Part shown: positions 1 through 7,917 of the stretch, piece by piece | How the letters are laid out: each line of letters opens with the position of its first letter | How positions within the stretch are numbered: position 1 is the first letter of the stretch | Source of the DNA: Hyphomonas pacifica | Lineage (GTDB): Bacteria; Pseudomonadota; Alphaproteobacteria; Caulobacterales; Hyphomonadaceae | Direction: 5' to 3' | NCBI RefSeq assembly: GCF_000682675.1 | Contig: NZ_AWFA01000078.1 | Span: 1-64,000, forward strand | DNA: 64,000 nucleotides | Program-made: the position numbers and the translations under genes | Notes under the pieces: model-generated | The model's database searches: none | Seen by the model: only the letters and a program-made list of their open reading frames with translations | What the model was told of the DNA's origin: nothing

Positions 1-218
1 TCAGACATCGCACTGCGATGTCCCGAGGCAGGGGCGCAAGCGCCGGGCTTGGAAGCATCAGTGCGGGCTGGGGGGATTGCATCCCTATCTATCCCCACAA
101 ACTTCCGTCCCTGCCGCCCTGGACCCGGGGTGAGCGGAAGAGAGGGGGATGACAGGGGGAGGAGGATGTTCGTGCACGGGTCATGACCCGTTATGTGGGG
201 ATAGAGATCAGTTCGCTT
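1..218. other. Non-coding left edge with nested inverted repeats
   Basis: I find no convincing gene here. The stretch holds an inverted repeat at 4-22 (GACATCGCA, one base, TGCGATGTC). A 12-nt arm at 88-99 (TCTATCCCCACA) is complementary to 194-205. A shorter arm at 102-107 (CTTCCG) pairs with 135-140, and 176-191 is a perfect 16-bp palindrome (ACGGGTCATGACCCGT). A purine tract with two G5 runs lies at about 141-167. It lies downstream of the leftward gene ending at 219, so it could be a 3' UTR or processing structure, a non-coding RNA, or part of a dispersed repeat. No T-run marks it as a simple terminator. Confidence 0.45.
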
Positions 219-812
219 TCAGTTTCCTCCGCGCGCGGGGAGGGGGACGCTCCTGCGGCGGATGAGGAGCATGCCGATGAACAACAGGCAGGCGAGGCCA
301 ACAGCCGCGGGGAAAAGCATTGTGGTCCATGAATAGTGTTCCAGGGCGAGAATGACAAAGCCGTTTCGGATGGCGCCAATGGCATAAAACGTCCAGCTCT
401 CTTCATAGGGTTGGCTGTAGGCCTTGCGGACTGTGGGGCCAAAGCCCAGCAGGTCCACACCTGTCAGGATAAGAACGGTGTACAGCGGCGTGTTTGTGAG
501 CCACCAGAGGGGCAGGGCGGTAAGGGCCAGGGTCAAAAAGCCCCAGTCCATACGATGGAAACTGGTATCGGCAGAGCGGGTCATCGCCAGAAAGGCCACG
601 ATGATTGTCAGCAGGCCAGAGATGCCGATAGGCCATGCACCAACCCCTCCGCCATCGGATAGTTGAGCAAGGAACACCACGAATGTGCCTGCGCCCCAGA
701 TGATCCAGGTGAAGACATGCGGCCGCGTCTGGCCGTGCAGAATGGTTCGGATATAGGGGAGGAAGGCCGCAAAGGTGAGCAGCAGCGCAACGGCGCTTAA
801 AACCTCCTTCAT
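219..812 (-). CDS. Small polytopic membrane protein, PQ-loop/SemiSWEET-like in part
   Basis: A 197-residue inner-membrane protein with about six hydrophobic segments and a basic C-terminus (LLIRRRS). Residues 17-45 (FLPYIRTILHGQTRP, then HVFTWIIWG) recall the Pro and Gln-containing helices of PQ-loop or SemiSWEET-like proteins, but I cannot assign it to a characterised transporter. The start is supported by an AGGGAGGGTG ribosome-binding site just upstream of ATG 812. It is the last gene of the leftward run, and a terminator-like hairpin separates it from trcR. The function is unknown. Confidence 0.7.
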   Translation of the reverse strand: MKEVLSAVALLLTFAAFLPYIRTILHGQTRPHVFTWIIWGAGTFVVFLAQLSDGGGVGAWPIGISGLLTIIVAFLAMTRSADTSFHRMDWGFLTLALTALPLWWLTNTPLYTVLILTGVDLLGFGPTVRKAYSQPYEESWTFYAIGAIRNGFVILALEHYSWTTMLFPAAVGLACLLFIGMLLIRRRSVPLPARGGN

Positions 813-852
813 GTCACCCTCCCTGTCTCATGCCGCATGTTCTGCGGGCATG

Positions 853-881
853 AAAAAGGCCAGCAAAACTTGCTGGCCTTT
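853..881 (-). terminator. Rho-independent terminator of trcR
   Basis: A 12-bp perfect stem pairs 855-866 with 870-881 around a 3-nt loop. Read on the minus strand it is followed by a run of five T. It lies 25 bases past the trcR stop and upstream of the start at 812, so it most likely ends the leftward trcR transcript. Confidence 0.8.
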
Positions 882-905
882 GAAACAGGGTGGACCGTGA
901 AAAGT

Positions 906-1577
906 CTAGCTGAAATTCTTGAAGATGTCGTCTGCGGACGGTTCTGCACCGGAGGTGGTGTTGTCCTGGTCTTCATAAGCTTCGGGCTCGTCCTGAGCAG
1001 GGGCAATGCCCGGGCCTTCGAATTTCTCGGCTTTTTCCGCTTCCATCTTGCGACGCTTCTCGGCGGATTTCGAAATTACTTCGTCCAGCTCGATCTGCGT
1101 GCACAGGCCCAGCGTCACCGGATCGACCGGACGAATGTTCGGAGAGTTCCAGTGAGACTTGTCGCGTACATTGTTGATGGTCGATTTGGTTGTGCCGATC
1201 AGCTTGGAGATCTGCGCGTCAGACACTTCCGGGTGGTTGCGGATGAACCAGGCCACGGCATCCGGCTTGTCCTGACGACGGATAACCGGCGTGTAGCGGC
1301 TGCCCTTGCGCTTTGGCTGGGGGATGTGTGCGATCTTGGATTCGGCGACTTTCAGTTTATAGCCTTCGTCGTCCTCACCCTTGCGGATTTCGGTGCGGGA
1401 CAGGATGCCGCCGGCAATCGGGTCCACACCGCGCATATTCTCGGCGACGTCGCCATCGGCGATGCCTTTGACTTCCAGATAGTGCAGGCCACAAAAGTCC
1501 GCGATCTGGCTGAAGGTAAGGCTGGTATTGTCGAGCAGCCAAACGGCGGTTGCCTTGGGCATCAGAACTTCGGACAT
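906..1577 (-). CDS. trcR: TrcR, DUF1013 family cell-cycle transcription factor
   Basis: This is a 223-residue DUF1013 protein. Members are nearly confined to Alphaproteobacteria. The Caulobacter member TrcR associates with RNA polymerase and affects cell-cycle gene expression (established knowledge). The N-terminus MSEVLMPKATAVWLLDNTSL is the family signature, followed by a helix-turn-helix-like region (SDAQISKLIGTTKSTINNV, about residues 120-140) and an acidic C-terminal tail. The start at 1577 is chosen over an upstream ATG in the same frame because GGGAG precedes it and it matches the family start. DUF1192 and rcdA lie nearby, so several cell-cycle-linked families cluster here. Confidence 0.92.
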   Translation of the reverse strand: MSEVLMPKATAVWLLDNTSLTFSQIADFCGLHYLEVKGIADGDVAENMRGVDPIAGGILSRTEIRKGEDDEGYKLKVAESKIAHIPQPKRKGSRYTPVIRRQDKPDAVAWFIRNHPEVSDAQISKLIGTTKSTINNVRDKSHWNSPNIRPVDPVTLGLCTQIELDEVISKSAEKRRKMEAEKAEKFEGPGIAPAQDEPEAYEDQDNTTSGAEPSADDIFKNFS

Positions 1578-1614
1578 GGGGAACTCCCTGACTTTAATGG
1601 TGCCTGAAATGCAG

Positions 1615-1639
1615 CCGCCCGACACATCGTGCCGGGCGG
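1615..1639. other. Hairpin in trcR leader / qor downstream region
   Basis: CCGCCCG at 1615-1621 pairs with CGGGCGG at 1633-1639 around an 11-nt loop. It lies between the stop of the oxidoreductase gene (1714) and the start of trcR (1577), both leftward. There is no T-run on either side, so a simple intrinsic terminator is unlikely. It could be a structured 5' leader of trcR or a Rho-dependent or processing site. Confidence 0.5.
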
Positions 1640-1713
1640 TCAGGTTCCAGACATGCTTGAAAAACCTTGCGGCTTTTATAATGCCATGCCCGGCAAAAGG
1701 AAAGGTGCCTGCC

Positions 1714-2691
1714 TCACCAGGTCAGCACAATCTTGCCGGAATGGCCGCCCTTACCCATCAGGGCCTGCGCGGCTTCGGCCTCGGCGGCGGGGAAAGTCTT
1801 CTCCAGAACCGGGCGAATTCTGCCGGAAATCACATGCGGCCAGAAATCCTTTTCCACGGCATCCCGGATGCGCCGTTTCTCTTCCACGGGCCGCGCGCGC
1901 AGCGTTGTGGCAGCAAGGGTGAGACGTTTCATGAGGACGGGCGCGAAATTCACGTTGGCGGTGAAGCCGTTCATGTATGCGATGTTGATGATGCGCCCGT
2001 CGGGGCGGGAGACGGAGATATTCTTCTGGATATAGTCTCCGCCGACCATATCGAGGGTGACATCGACGCTGCCCTCGTCGCGGACGATGGCTTCAAAGTC
2101 TTCGGTCTTGTAATTGATGGCGCGGTCGCCGCCGAGATCGCGGATCAGGGCGCATTTTTCCTCGCTGCCAGCCGTGGCGAAGATCTTCGAGGCGCCGGCC
2201 AGTTTCGTCATCTGGATGGCCATGACACCGATGCCGCTGGTGCCGCCATGGCAGAGGAAGGCCTCGCCGGATTTGAAGCCCACGCGGTCAAATACATTGG
2301 CCCAGACGGTCATCAGCGCTTCTGGGAAGCAGGCGGCGTCCTGCCAGCTCAGCCCGTCCGGAACGGGGAGGAGAGAGCCTTCATCAACGGCGCAATATTC
2401 GGCATAGCCCCCGCCAGCGAGCAGGCCGGCGACGCGGTCTCCCGGGCTGAAGCGCGCGGTGCCTTCGCCAGTTTCCACGACAGTTCCGGAGATTTCGAGG
2501 CCCATGATGGAAGATGCGCCGGGCGGCGGCGGGTAGGCGCCCTTGCGCTGGACAAGATCCGCGCGGTTGAGACCGGAGGCTGCCACCTTTACCAGCACTT
2601 CGCCGGGCTTCAGGCTGGGCCTTGCCACATCTGCCAGGTTGAGGGGCTGGCCATCATCCGCAATCACCGCTTTCATCGTTTCAGCTGACAT
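1714..2691 (-). CDS. Zinc-less MDR family NAD(P)H:quinone oxidoreductase (PIG3-like)
   Basis: A 325-residue medium-chain dehydrogenase/reductase of the quinone oxidoreductase group, predicted to be cytosolic and NADPH-dependent. The GroES-like N-terminal fold carries GEVLVKVAASGLNRADLVQR. The nucleotide-binding motif GGTSGIGVMAIQ follows around residues 149-160, and the catalytic zinc cysteines of alcohol dehydrogenases are absent. The arrangement (NRADLVQRKGAYPPPPGAS) matches TP53I3/PIG3-type enzymes. ATG 2691 is used, though MKAVI five codons later is a reasonable alternative start. The gene is upstream of trcR on the same strand and divergent from the DUF1192/rcdA pair. Confidence 0.85.
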   Translation of the reverse strand: MSAETMKAVIADDGQPLNLADVARPSLKPGEVLVKVAASGLNRADLVQRKGAYPPPPGASSIMGLEISGTVVETGEGTARFSPGDRVAGLLAGGGYAEYCAVDEGSLLPVPDGLSWQDAACFPEALMTVWANVFDRVGFKSGEAFLCHGGTSGIGVMAIQMTKLAGASKIFATAGSEEKCALIRDLGGDRAINYKTEDFEAIVRDEGSVDVTLDMVGGDYIQKNISVSRPDGRIINIAYMNGFTANVNFAPVLMKRLTLAATTLRARPVEEKRRIRDAVEKDFWPHVISGRIRPVLEKTFPAAEAEAAQALMGKGGHSGKIVLTW

Positions 2692-2782
2692 ATGGTCTGT
2701 ATTCCCTTCGGTTTCCGAGTCGCCTCCAGGCGAGGTTTCTGCTTTGATAAGCGCTGTAGCACGAATTGGAAGGTGACCCCCA

Positions 2783-2968
2783 ATGGCCGCATTCGATGAA
2801 GAGCCGATCCTGGTAAATACGCCCCAGACACTGGAGCAGATGTCCGTGGTGGAGCTGCAGGCCAGGATCGAGACACTGAAGACCGGAATTGCGGCTTGTG
2901 AGGCGGAAATCGAGAAGAAGAAGGCGCAGAAATCTGCAGCGGATGCCTTGTTCGGCGACGATAATTAA
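2783..2968 (+). CDS. DUF1192 family small protein
   Basis: A 61-residue protein with a conserved core of the DUF1192 family, which is common in Alphaproteobacteria. The central part (SVVELQARIETLKTGIAACE) is predicted to form a short coiled coil, and the ending ADALFGDDN is typical. GGAAGGTGA sits just upstream of the ATG. It is probably co-transcribed with rcdA 63 bases downstream. No biochemical function is established for the family. A role linked to envelope or cell-cycle proteins is guessed only from neighbourhood. Confidence 0.85.
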   Translation: MAAFDEEPILVNTPQTLEQMSVVELQARIETLKTGIAACEAEIEKKKAQKSAADALFGDDN

Positions 2969-3031
2969 GCGGCCATAAAGGCTAAGTTGATAAAGTCCAA
3001 ATTCCTATGCACGCGAGCGAGGGCGCAATAC

Positions 3032-3577
3032 ATGGCGGCAGATAAATCACCGCACGATGGTGGGGACAGTCAGGACGGATTTACCGGCGGAAAGCTGTTC
3101 GACACCGTATTTGCGCGGGGCATGGCGCTGGTCGAAGAGACCGCGACCTATCTGGACGGGCCCGGCCGCGAAAATGCCAAGACGCTGCCACGTGAGGCCA
3201 GCCTGACCTATTCGGCCTGGAGCATGGAGCTGACGACGCGCCTGATGCAGGCGGCGAGCTGGCTGGTGATGCAAAAGGCGGTTCGCGATGGCGAAATGCG
3301 TCGTGAGGAAGCCGCCGCCCGGAAATACCGCATCCGCCGCGAAGAGCCGCCGCTGGATGCCGCCGCGCAGCAGGGTCTGGGTTTGCCGCAGCGTTTCCTG
3401 GATCTTGTCATGCGCTCAGAAGCGCTGTTCGAACAGATCTGCCGTCTGGATGACGCGCTGTACGGCCAACGCGCCTCAGTAGCCCTGAATCCTGTGAACG
3501 ACCAGATCAGCCAGCTTCAGAGGGCGGCTGAAACCGGCGCGTTTGATCCCCTGATGGTGTGGACCCGCGCCAAGTAG
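3032..3577 (+). CDS. rcdA: RcdA-like (DUF1465) adaptor for CtrA proteolysis
   Basis: A 181-residue member of DUF1465. The Caulobacter representative RcdA is an adaptor that brings the cell-cycle regulator CtrA and other substrates to ClpXP (established knowledge). The family core is visible as FDTVFARGMALVEETATYLD, SLTYSAWSMELTTRLMQAAS and LPQRFLDLVMRSEALFEQI, forming a helical bundle. ATG 3032 is preferred to an in-frame ATG 45 bases upstream because the extra 15 residues are atypical and GAGGGC precedes 3032. Substrate identity in this organism is inferred. It ends 10 bases from the convergent acyltransferase gene. Confidence 0.87.
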   Translation: MAADKSPHDGGDSQDGFTGGKLFDTVFARGMALVEETATYLDGPGRENAKTLPREASLTYSAWSMELTTRLMQAASWLVMQKAVRDGEMRREEAAARKYRIRREEPPLDAAAQQGLGLPQRFLDLVMRSEALFEQICRLDDALYGQRASVALNPVNDQISQLQRAAETGAFDPLMVWTRAK

Positions 3578-3587
3578 CGCGCGAGCC

Positions 3588-4652
3588 TCAGACTTCACCG
3601 GTTTTGGTTTGAGGCGGCGTCAGCAGGCGTCCCTGGCGAACACTTTCCCTATCCTTCAGGCGGAAGGCAGCAGGACGACGATAAAGTGCCTTGAGCGGTG
3701 TTTTACGCAGCAGCTGATGCAGTGCCAAAGGCATGCCAAGGGACACGCCCGCCAGCAACAGAATGGTCAGACCAGGTTCTGCCGCGAAACCTGTGAAGGC
3801 CATTGCAGCCTGGAACAGGACCAGCGGCATGAAATAGGCCAGATAGATCACCAGATAATTCCTGCCGAGATATTTCACGAATTGTGCCCATGGCCAGCTG
3901 CGGCGGGTGAGAAGCGTCGCGGCAGCAATGACTGCGAAGGCCCCGGCCGCCCCCAGGACAAAGCTGATAATGGGCAGCTTGTCTGTGCCCTGTATGACAA
4001 TCACCGTATTGATGGTGGCCCAGACGAGCAGGGCAGCCGGTACATCATCAAATCCCTTCGTGATCGTATCAGCATAGCGCTGGATCAGGCTGAGGCCTGC
4101 ATAGCCAGCATAAAAGAAGGCATAATATTCAGCAAAACGGTCAGCCAGAATCCACCCGGTATGGATCAGGCCAGCAGACTGCATGATCTGCAGAATGATC
4201 GCCATGATCAGAAGGCGCGGCGCATAGACAAAGCGCAACAGCCAAGTGACCAGCGAACATACGATCAGCATGGGCAGCAGCCAGAGGCCCGCGGCGGGCT
4301 GGACCCAGGCCATGGCATATATGCCCAGAACCGAGAGGGGAGACGTCATCAGCGTTGCGGCATTCAGAACGAGTGTCTGGATGGCCAGCCAGATGGCATA
4401 GAAATAGACGAATCTGATCACTTTCCGATCAAAGAACGCGGATTTCGAGCTGAAGAGTGTCCGATTCAGGAACAGCCCGGCCATCAGGAACAGGGTTGGG
4501 ACGGCGAAGGGCGCGGCCCAGGCGGCAATCAGATGCATCCAACTGTGCGTCTGTAGCAGTGCCTCGTAACTGAACGTGGCCTGCATGAGGACAAACAGCA
4601 GGATAGAGATCCCTTTTGCGTTGTCGATCCAGTCAATTCTGCGCGTTGGCAT
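3588..4652 (-). CDS. Acyltransferase 3 family integral membrane protein
   Basis: A 354-residue protein with about ten transmembrane segments. Its N-terminus (RIDWIDNAKGISILLFVLMQ) is the typical opening of acyltransferase-3 proteins, which transfer acyl groups to cell-surface glycans or lipids. The usual catalytic His near helix 1 is not obvious in this copy, so activity is uncertain. GGGAAA precedes ATG 4652. The TetR regulator gene upstream is co-directional, with a 57-base gap, so the two may be co-transcribed or the regulator may control it. The acyl acceptor cannot be deduced. Confidence 0.8.
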   Translation of the reverse strand: MPTRRIDWIDNAKGISILLFVLMQATFSYEALLQTHSWMHLIAAWAAPFAVPTLFLMAGLFLNRTLFSSKSAFFDRKVIRFVYFYAIWLAIQTLVLNAATLMTSPLSVLGIYAMAWVQPAAGLWLLPMLIVCSLVTWLLRFVYAPRLLIMAIILQIMQSAGLIHTGWILADRFAEYYAFFYAGYAGLSLIQRYADTITKGFDDVPAALLVWATINTVIVIQGTDKLPIISFVLGAAGAFAVIAAATLLTRRSWPWAQFVKYLGRNYLVIYLAYFMPLVLFQAAMAFTGFAAEPGLTILLLAGVSLGMPLALHQLLRKTPLKALYRRPAAFRLKDRESVRQGRLLTPPQTKTGEV

Positions 4653-4709
4653 GGCGTTTCCCAGTTCAAATCAGGGAAACGGCTCTGCAACATTCGCGCC
4701 AAAGGCGTA

Positions 4710-5309
4710 TCAGAAGGTGGCGTAGACTCGCAAAAAGTTGCGTGCCTGGGTGCTGCAGAAGCCTTCGCGAACCGGCGCACGCATGATCATGATGCGATGC
4801 CAGAGCGGGCCGAGCAGTTCTTCAATCACCTCATCCAGATCAAAATCGCGCCGAATGACGCGTTTACTGGCCAATTCAGCGAGCAGCATGCGCATGGGCA
4901 TGCGGATGTCACGGTTCATCCAGGCGCGCCAGAGTTCGCCGGCATCCTTGTCGTCAGAGGCGGCGCAGAGTGCGACGCGCAGGACGGCATGGCCCGCCCC
5001 TGTCCGGGCGGCAGCTTCGAGCGGCACAATCAGCGCGGTGATGCGCTCTTGCGGGTCACGTCCGCCATCCGGACTGTCCGGGATCAGGGCGAGGGCCGAT
5101 TCCACGCACATGGCGCCGATTGAGGGCCACCATTTGTAGATTGTCTGTTTGGAGGCGCTGGCACGCTTTGCCACGGCATCAACACTGAAACTGCGCCAGC
5201 CATTTTCGGCCATTTCTTCGCGCGTTGCATCCAGAATGGCGGCCTTTGACGCTTCACTGCGTGTTGGCCCCTTTCGGGATGACTTCTTGGCTTCTGCCGG
5301 CGTGGACAT
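4710..5309 (-). CDS. TetR/AcrR family transcriptional regulator
   Basis: A 199-residue regulator with an N-terminal TetR helix-turn-helix at about residues 20-66 (AILDATREEMAENGWRSFSV, then AVAKRASASKQTIYKWWPS). The ligand domain is all-helical and ends in a region typical of TetR C-terminal domains. The start is ATG 5309, six bases after a GGAG. The TTG two codons upstream lies inside that spacing. It is divergent from the carbonic anhydrase gene and upstream of the acyltransferase gene, so either could be a target. No clear palindromic operator could be picked out in 5310-5460. Confidence 0.88.
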   Translation of the reverse strand: MSTPAEAKKSSRKGPTRSEASKAAILDATREEMAENGWRSFSVDAVAKRASASKQTIYKWWPSIGAMCVESALALIPDSPDGGRDPQERITALIVPLEAAARTGAGHAVLRVALCAASDDKDAGELWRAWMNRDIRMPMRMLLAELASKRVIRRDFDLDEVIEELLGPLWHRIMIMRAPVREGFCSTQARNFLRVYATF

Positions 5310-5460
5310 GTTCAACTCCAGAAATCAACGCTCAACTGCAACCCCTACAGCCTTCGCAGGCCGAGTATAAACCCCAAGAGGTAAACAATATCCCGTTTTT
5401 ACGCTTGCCGCGCAGACAATATGCACTACTCACTCCCTCAAAGAAACAGGAGCATATTGC

Positions 5461-6084
5461 ATGAATTCGGTTGAGGATCTTCTGAACGGTTATCGGCGGT
5501 TCCGCAAAGGGACCTATGCCCAACAGGCAGCTCTTTACCGCGAGCTTGGCGAAGGCCAGAATCCGCGCATCATGCTGATCGCATGTGCCGACAGCCGCGC
5601 GGAGCCATCAGATATTTTCAATGCAGCCCCAGGCCAGCTATTTGTGGTGCGAAACGTGGCCAATCTTGTGCCGCCCTACCAGCCGGATGGCAGCCTGCAC
5701 GGTGTTAGCGCCGCGCTGGAATATGCGGTGAATGTGCTGAAGATCGACCATCTGGTAATCATGGGCCATGGGGGATGTGGTGGTATCGCTGCGTCCCTGG
5801 CAGGCGAGGGCAATCCGGAGATTGGCGAGTTTGTAACGCCTTGGGTGAAACTTCTGGAAAAGGCGCGCGAACGGGTGGTCGAAAGCGGTTCGATCAATCC
5901 GCAATTTGCCCTGGAACTGGAAGGGATCGAGACATCCATCAATAATCTGATGACGTTCCCTTTTGTAAAGCGGGCCGTTGATGCAGGTGATCTGGAGATC
6001 CACGGTGCCTGGTTTGCCATCAAGCATGGCGAACTGCACTGGCGAAACCATAAGACCGGCCGCTTCGAGGTGATCGAACCCTGA
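5461..6084 (+). CDS. Beta-class carbonic anhydrase
   Basis: A 207-residue cytosolic zinc enzyme that hydrates CO2 to bicarbonate. The zinc ligands are visible as Cys42 in CADSR and His103 and Cys106 in HGGCGG. The Asp44-Arg46 dyad that gates the zinc in beta enzymes is also present. Length and motif spacing match the bacterial Can/CynT group. CAGGAG upstream supports ATG 5461. The gene is divergent from the TetR regulator with a 151-base shared intergenic region, and converges on the LysE gene with only 12 bases between stops. Confidence 0.93.
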   Translation: MNSVEDLLNGYRRFRKGTYAQQAALYRELGEGQNPRIMLIACADSRAEPSDIFNAAPGQLFVVRNVANLVPPYQPDGSLHGVSAALEYAVNVLKIDHLVIMGHGGCGGIAASLAGEGNPEIGEFVTPWVKLLEKARERVVESGSINPQFALELEGIETSINNLMTFPFVKRAVDAGDLEIHGAWFAIKHGELHWRNHKTGRFEVIEP

Positions 6085-6096
6085 TCCCGTACCGGT

Positions 6097-6720
6097 CTAG
6101 CCTGTTGTTGTCATGATGGCAGCGAACAGGGCTGAAACCACCATGGCGGCAGCGGCCAGCCGATTGAACCAGCGCGAAAAGACAGGCGATTGAAAGCGCT
6201 GGTTCATGGCGTCTGCCAGCCAGGCATAGAAGGCCAGGCCAAGCATTTCCGTCACCGTGACGGTCGCCATGATGATCAGGGCCTGCGGCACAACCGGCTT
6301 TTCATGATCGAAATAGCTGGGCAACAGCAAGCCGAAAAAGACCAGCGCATTTGGGTTCAGCAATTGCAGGGCAATGCCCCGGCCAAACAGATTGGCGCGG
6401 GCCGGGGCCTGGTCTGCGCGGGCGCGGGGCCGATGCGGGTCTGCGGTTGCCATCGTCCAGGCCAGCCAGACGATAAAGCACAGGCCGGCAATTTTCAGCG
6501 CTGTCAGCACCACGGGCAATTGCGCGGCAAAGGCGGCAATGCCAGTCGCCGCCATACTGATCCAGAGAAGGTTTGCGGTGGAAACGCCCAGGGCAGGAAT
6601 CATGGCAGTGGACGCGCGGTATCGCAGCGACGCACTCATCACCATCATGACCGCAGGGCCGGGCGTCAGGCCGCCGGCAAAGAACAGGGCCAGCAAGGCC
6701 AGCCAGACAGAAATATCCAT
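6097..6720 (-). CDS. LysE/RhtB family amino-acid exporter
   Basis: A 207-residue inner-membrane protein with about six transmembrane helices. It carries the LysE signature near the N-terminus (FAGGLTPGPAVMMVMSASLR) and the family's mid-protein segment (RGIALQLLNPNALVFFGLLL). Such proteins export amino acids or analogues by proton antiport. The substrate cannot be told from sequence. It faces the carbonic anhydrase gene and lies downstream of ppa on the same strand, with a 76-base gap. Confidence 0.88.
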   Translation of the reverse strand: MDISVWLALLALFFAGGLTPGPAVMMVMSASLRYRASTAMIPALGVSTANLLWISMAATGIAAFAAQLPVVLTALKIAGLCFIVWLAWTMATADPHRPRARADQAPARANLFGRGIALQLLNPNALVFFGLLLPSYFDHEKPVVPQALIIMATVTVTEMLGLAFYAWLADAMNQRFQSPVFSRWFNRLAAAAMVVSALFAAIMTTTG

Positions 6721-6796
6721 GGATTACGGCCTTACCTCTGACGGGCGCCGCAAGGGCATGGCCGGTCGGGTCATGCCCGTCCGGCCAGTGCGGAAA

Positions 6797-7333
6797 TCAG
6801 GCTTTTTCTTCCTTGCCGCGGACGACGGCAGCCTCGATCAGCTCACGCGCTTTCTCGATGCCATACCAGCCTTCAATACGGGTCCATTTGCCTTTTTCGA
6901 GATCCTTGTAGTGCTCGAAGAAGTGGGCCGTCTTATCGATCAGTGTCTGCGGCAGATCGTGATACGTGGCGATCTTGTCGTAATAGGAGGTTAGCTTGTT
7001 GTGCGGCACGGCCAGGATTTTCTCATCCGGGCCCTTGTCGTCTGTCATCATCAGCACGCCAACAGGACGGGCACGCACGACCGAGCCGGGAACCAGTGGG
7101 CGGTTGCCGACAACCATCACGTCAATCGGGTCTCCATCCAGGCTCAGCGTGTGCGGAACGAAGCCGTAATTACACGGATAGCGCATCTCTGTGTAGAGAT
7201 AGCGATCCACGAACATCGCGCCGGAATCCTTGTCGATCTCGTACTTGATCGGATCGCCGCCCAGTGGCACTTCGATCAGAACGTTGATGTCATCTGGCGG
7301 GTTGTTCCCGGTCGGTATTTTAGAAAGGTCCAT
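6797..7333 (-). CDS. ppa: Family I inorganic pyrophosphatase
   Basis: A 178-residue cytosolic enzyme that hydrolyses pyrophosphate and drives biosynthetic reactions forward. The metal-binding signature is clear (LDGDPIDVMV), as are the family elements EVPLGGDPIKYEIDKDSG and RYPCNYGFVPHT. The reading frame stays open 89 codons further upstream, but that extension is unlike the family, and ATG 7333 (MDLSKIPTG) gives the usual length. Downstream, GGGCATG at 6754-6760 pairs with CATGCCC at 6772-6778, a hairpin without a T-run. The region shared with the divergent MAPEG gene is 169 bases. Confidence 0.95.
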   Translation of the reverse strand: MDLSKIPTGNNPPDDINVLIEVPLGGDPIKYEIDKDSGAMFVDRYLYTEMRYPCNYGFVPHTLSLDGDPIDVMVVGNRPLVPGSVVRARPVGVLMMTDDKGPDEKILAVPHNKLTSYYDKIATYHDLPQTLIDKTAHFFEHYKDLEKGKWTRIEGWYGIEKARELIEAAVVRGKEEKA

Positions 7334-7502
7334 GAGACGGCTCGCATCTGGCTGGAAATTGAAACGGTGTGGGGTGGCGATGACGCCAGAAGCCGGTTTC
7401 GTCAAGAGCATCGGTGCCGCGGGTTCGTTAACGGCCTTTGGTTGAAAAGGCTTCCAGCGGCACTGCGACGCCGCTAGACTGTCATTCTGGAGGGAGGGTT
7501 TG

Positions 7503-7913
7503 ATGCACACAATCCTGATAATCTGCAGTGCGATTCTGGTGATTTTGACGCTGCTTTTGGCGTTCTGGACATCCATGATGCGCGCCCGGACAAAGACCAT
7601 CGCCTATGACGCGGCCACAGACCTTTCTGGGCCTATGCTGAAGGCGCAGAGGGCGCACGGGAATTCCGCTGAATATGCTGGCGTCCTGATCGGTCTCTTC
7701 CTGTTGACGGGCCTGGTATATGCGGGTCGCGACCTAGGCCTGACCGTGACCTGCCTTGTGATCGCGATCACGGCGGCGCGCCTTCTGCACGCGGCGGGAT
7801 TTCTCGTCTGCGCAACGCTGGAGCGCCCGCATCCGCTGAAAGCGATTGGCGCGCTGGTGACGTATCTGGGCGGGCTGGCCCTCGCGCTTATCGTGCTCCT
7901 TAAGGTCTTGTGA
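7503..7913 (+). CDS. MAPEG family membrane protein
   Basis: A 136-residue protein with four transmembrane helices, belonging to the MAPEG superfamily (membrane-associated proteins in eicosanoid and glutathione metabolism). The family motif RAHGNSAEYAG at about residues 49-59 contains the conserved Arg, Asn and Glu that contact glutathione in studied members. A strong GGAGGGAGGG site precedes ATG 7503. Enzymatic activity as a glutathione transferase or peroxidase is only inferred. It ends four bases before the convergent 2OG-oxygenase gene. Confidence 0.88.
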   Translation: MHTILIICSAILVILTLLLAFWTSMMRARTKTIAYDAATDLSGPMLKAQRAHGNSAEYAGVLIGLFLLTGLVYAGRDLGLTVTCLVIAITAARLLHAAGFLVCATLERPHPLKAIGALVTYLGGLALALIVLLKVL

Positions 7914-7917
7914 GGCT

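Noticed and set aside
5310-5460. TetR operator between the regulator and carbonic anhydrase genes
   Set aside because: Looked for a palindrome such as GTTTACC/GGTAAAC with proper symmetry. Only an imperfect match was found.
7334-7600. N-terminal extension of inorganic pyrophosphatase
   Set aside because: The extra 89 residues do not resemble the family and cover the start of the MAPEG gene.
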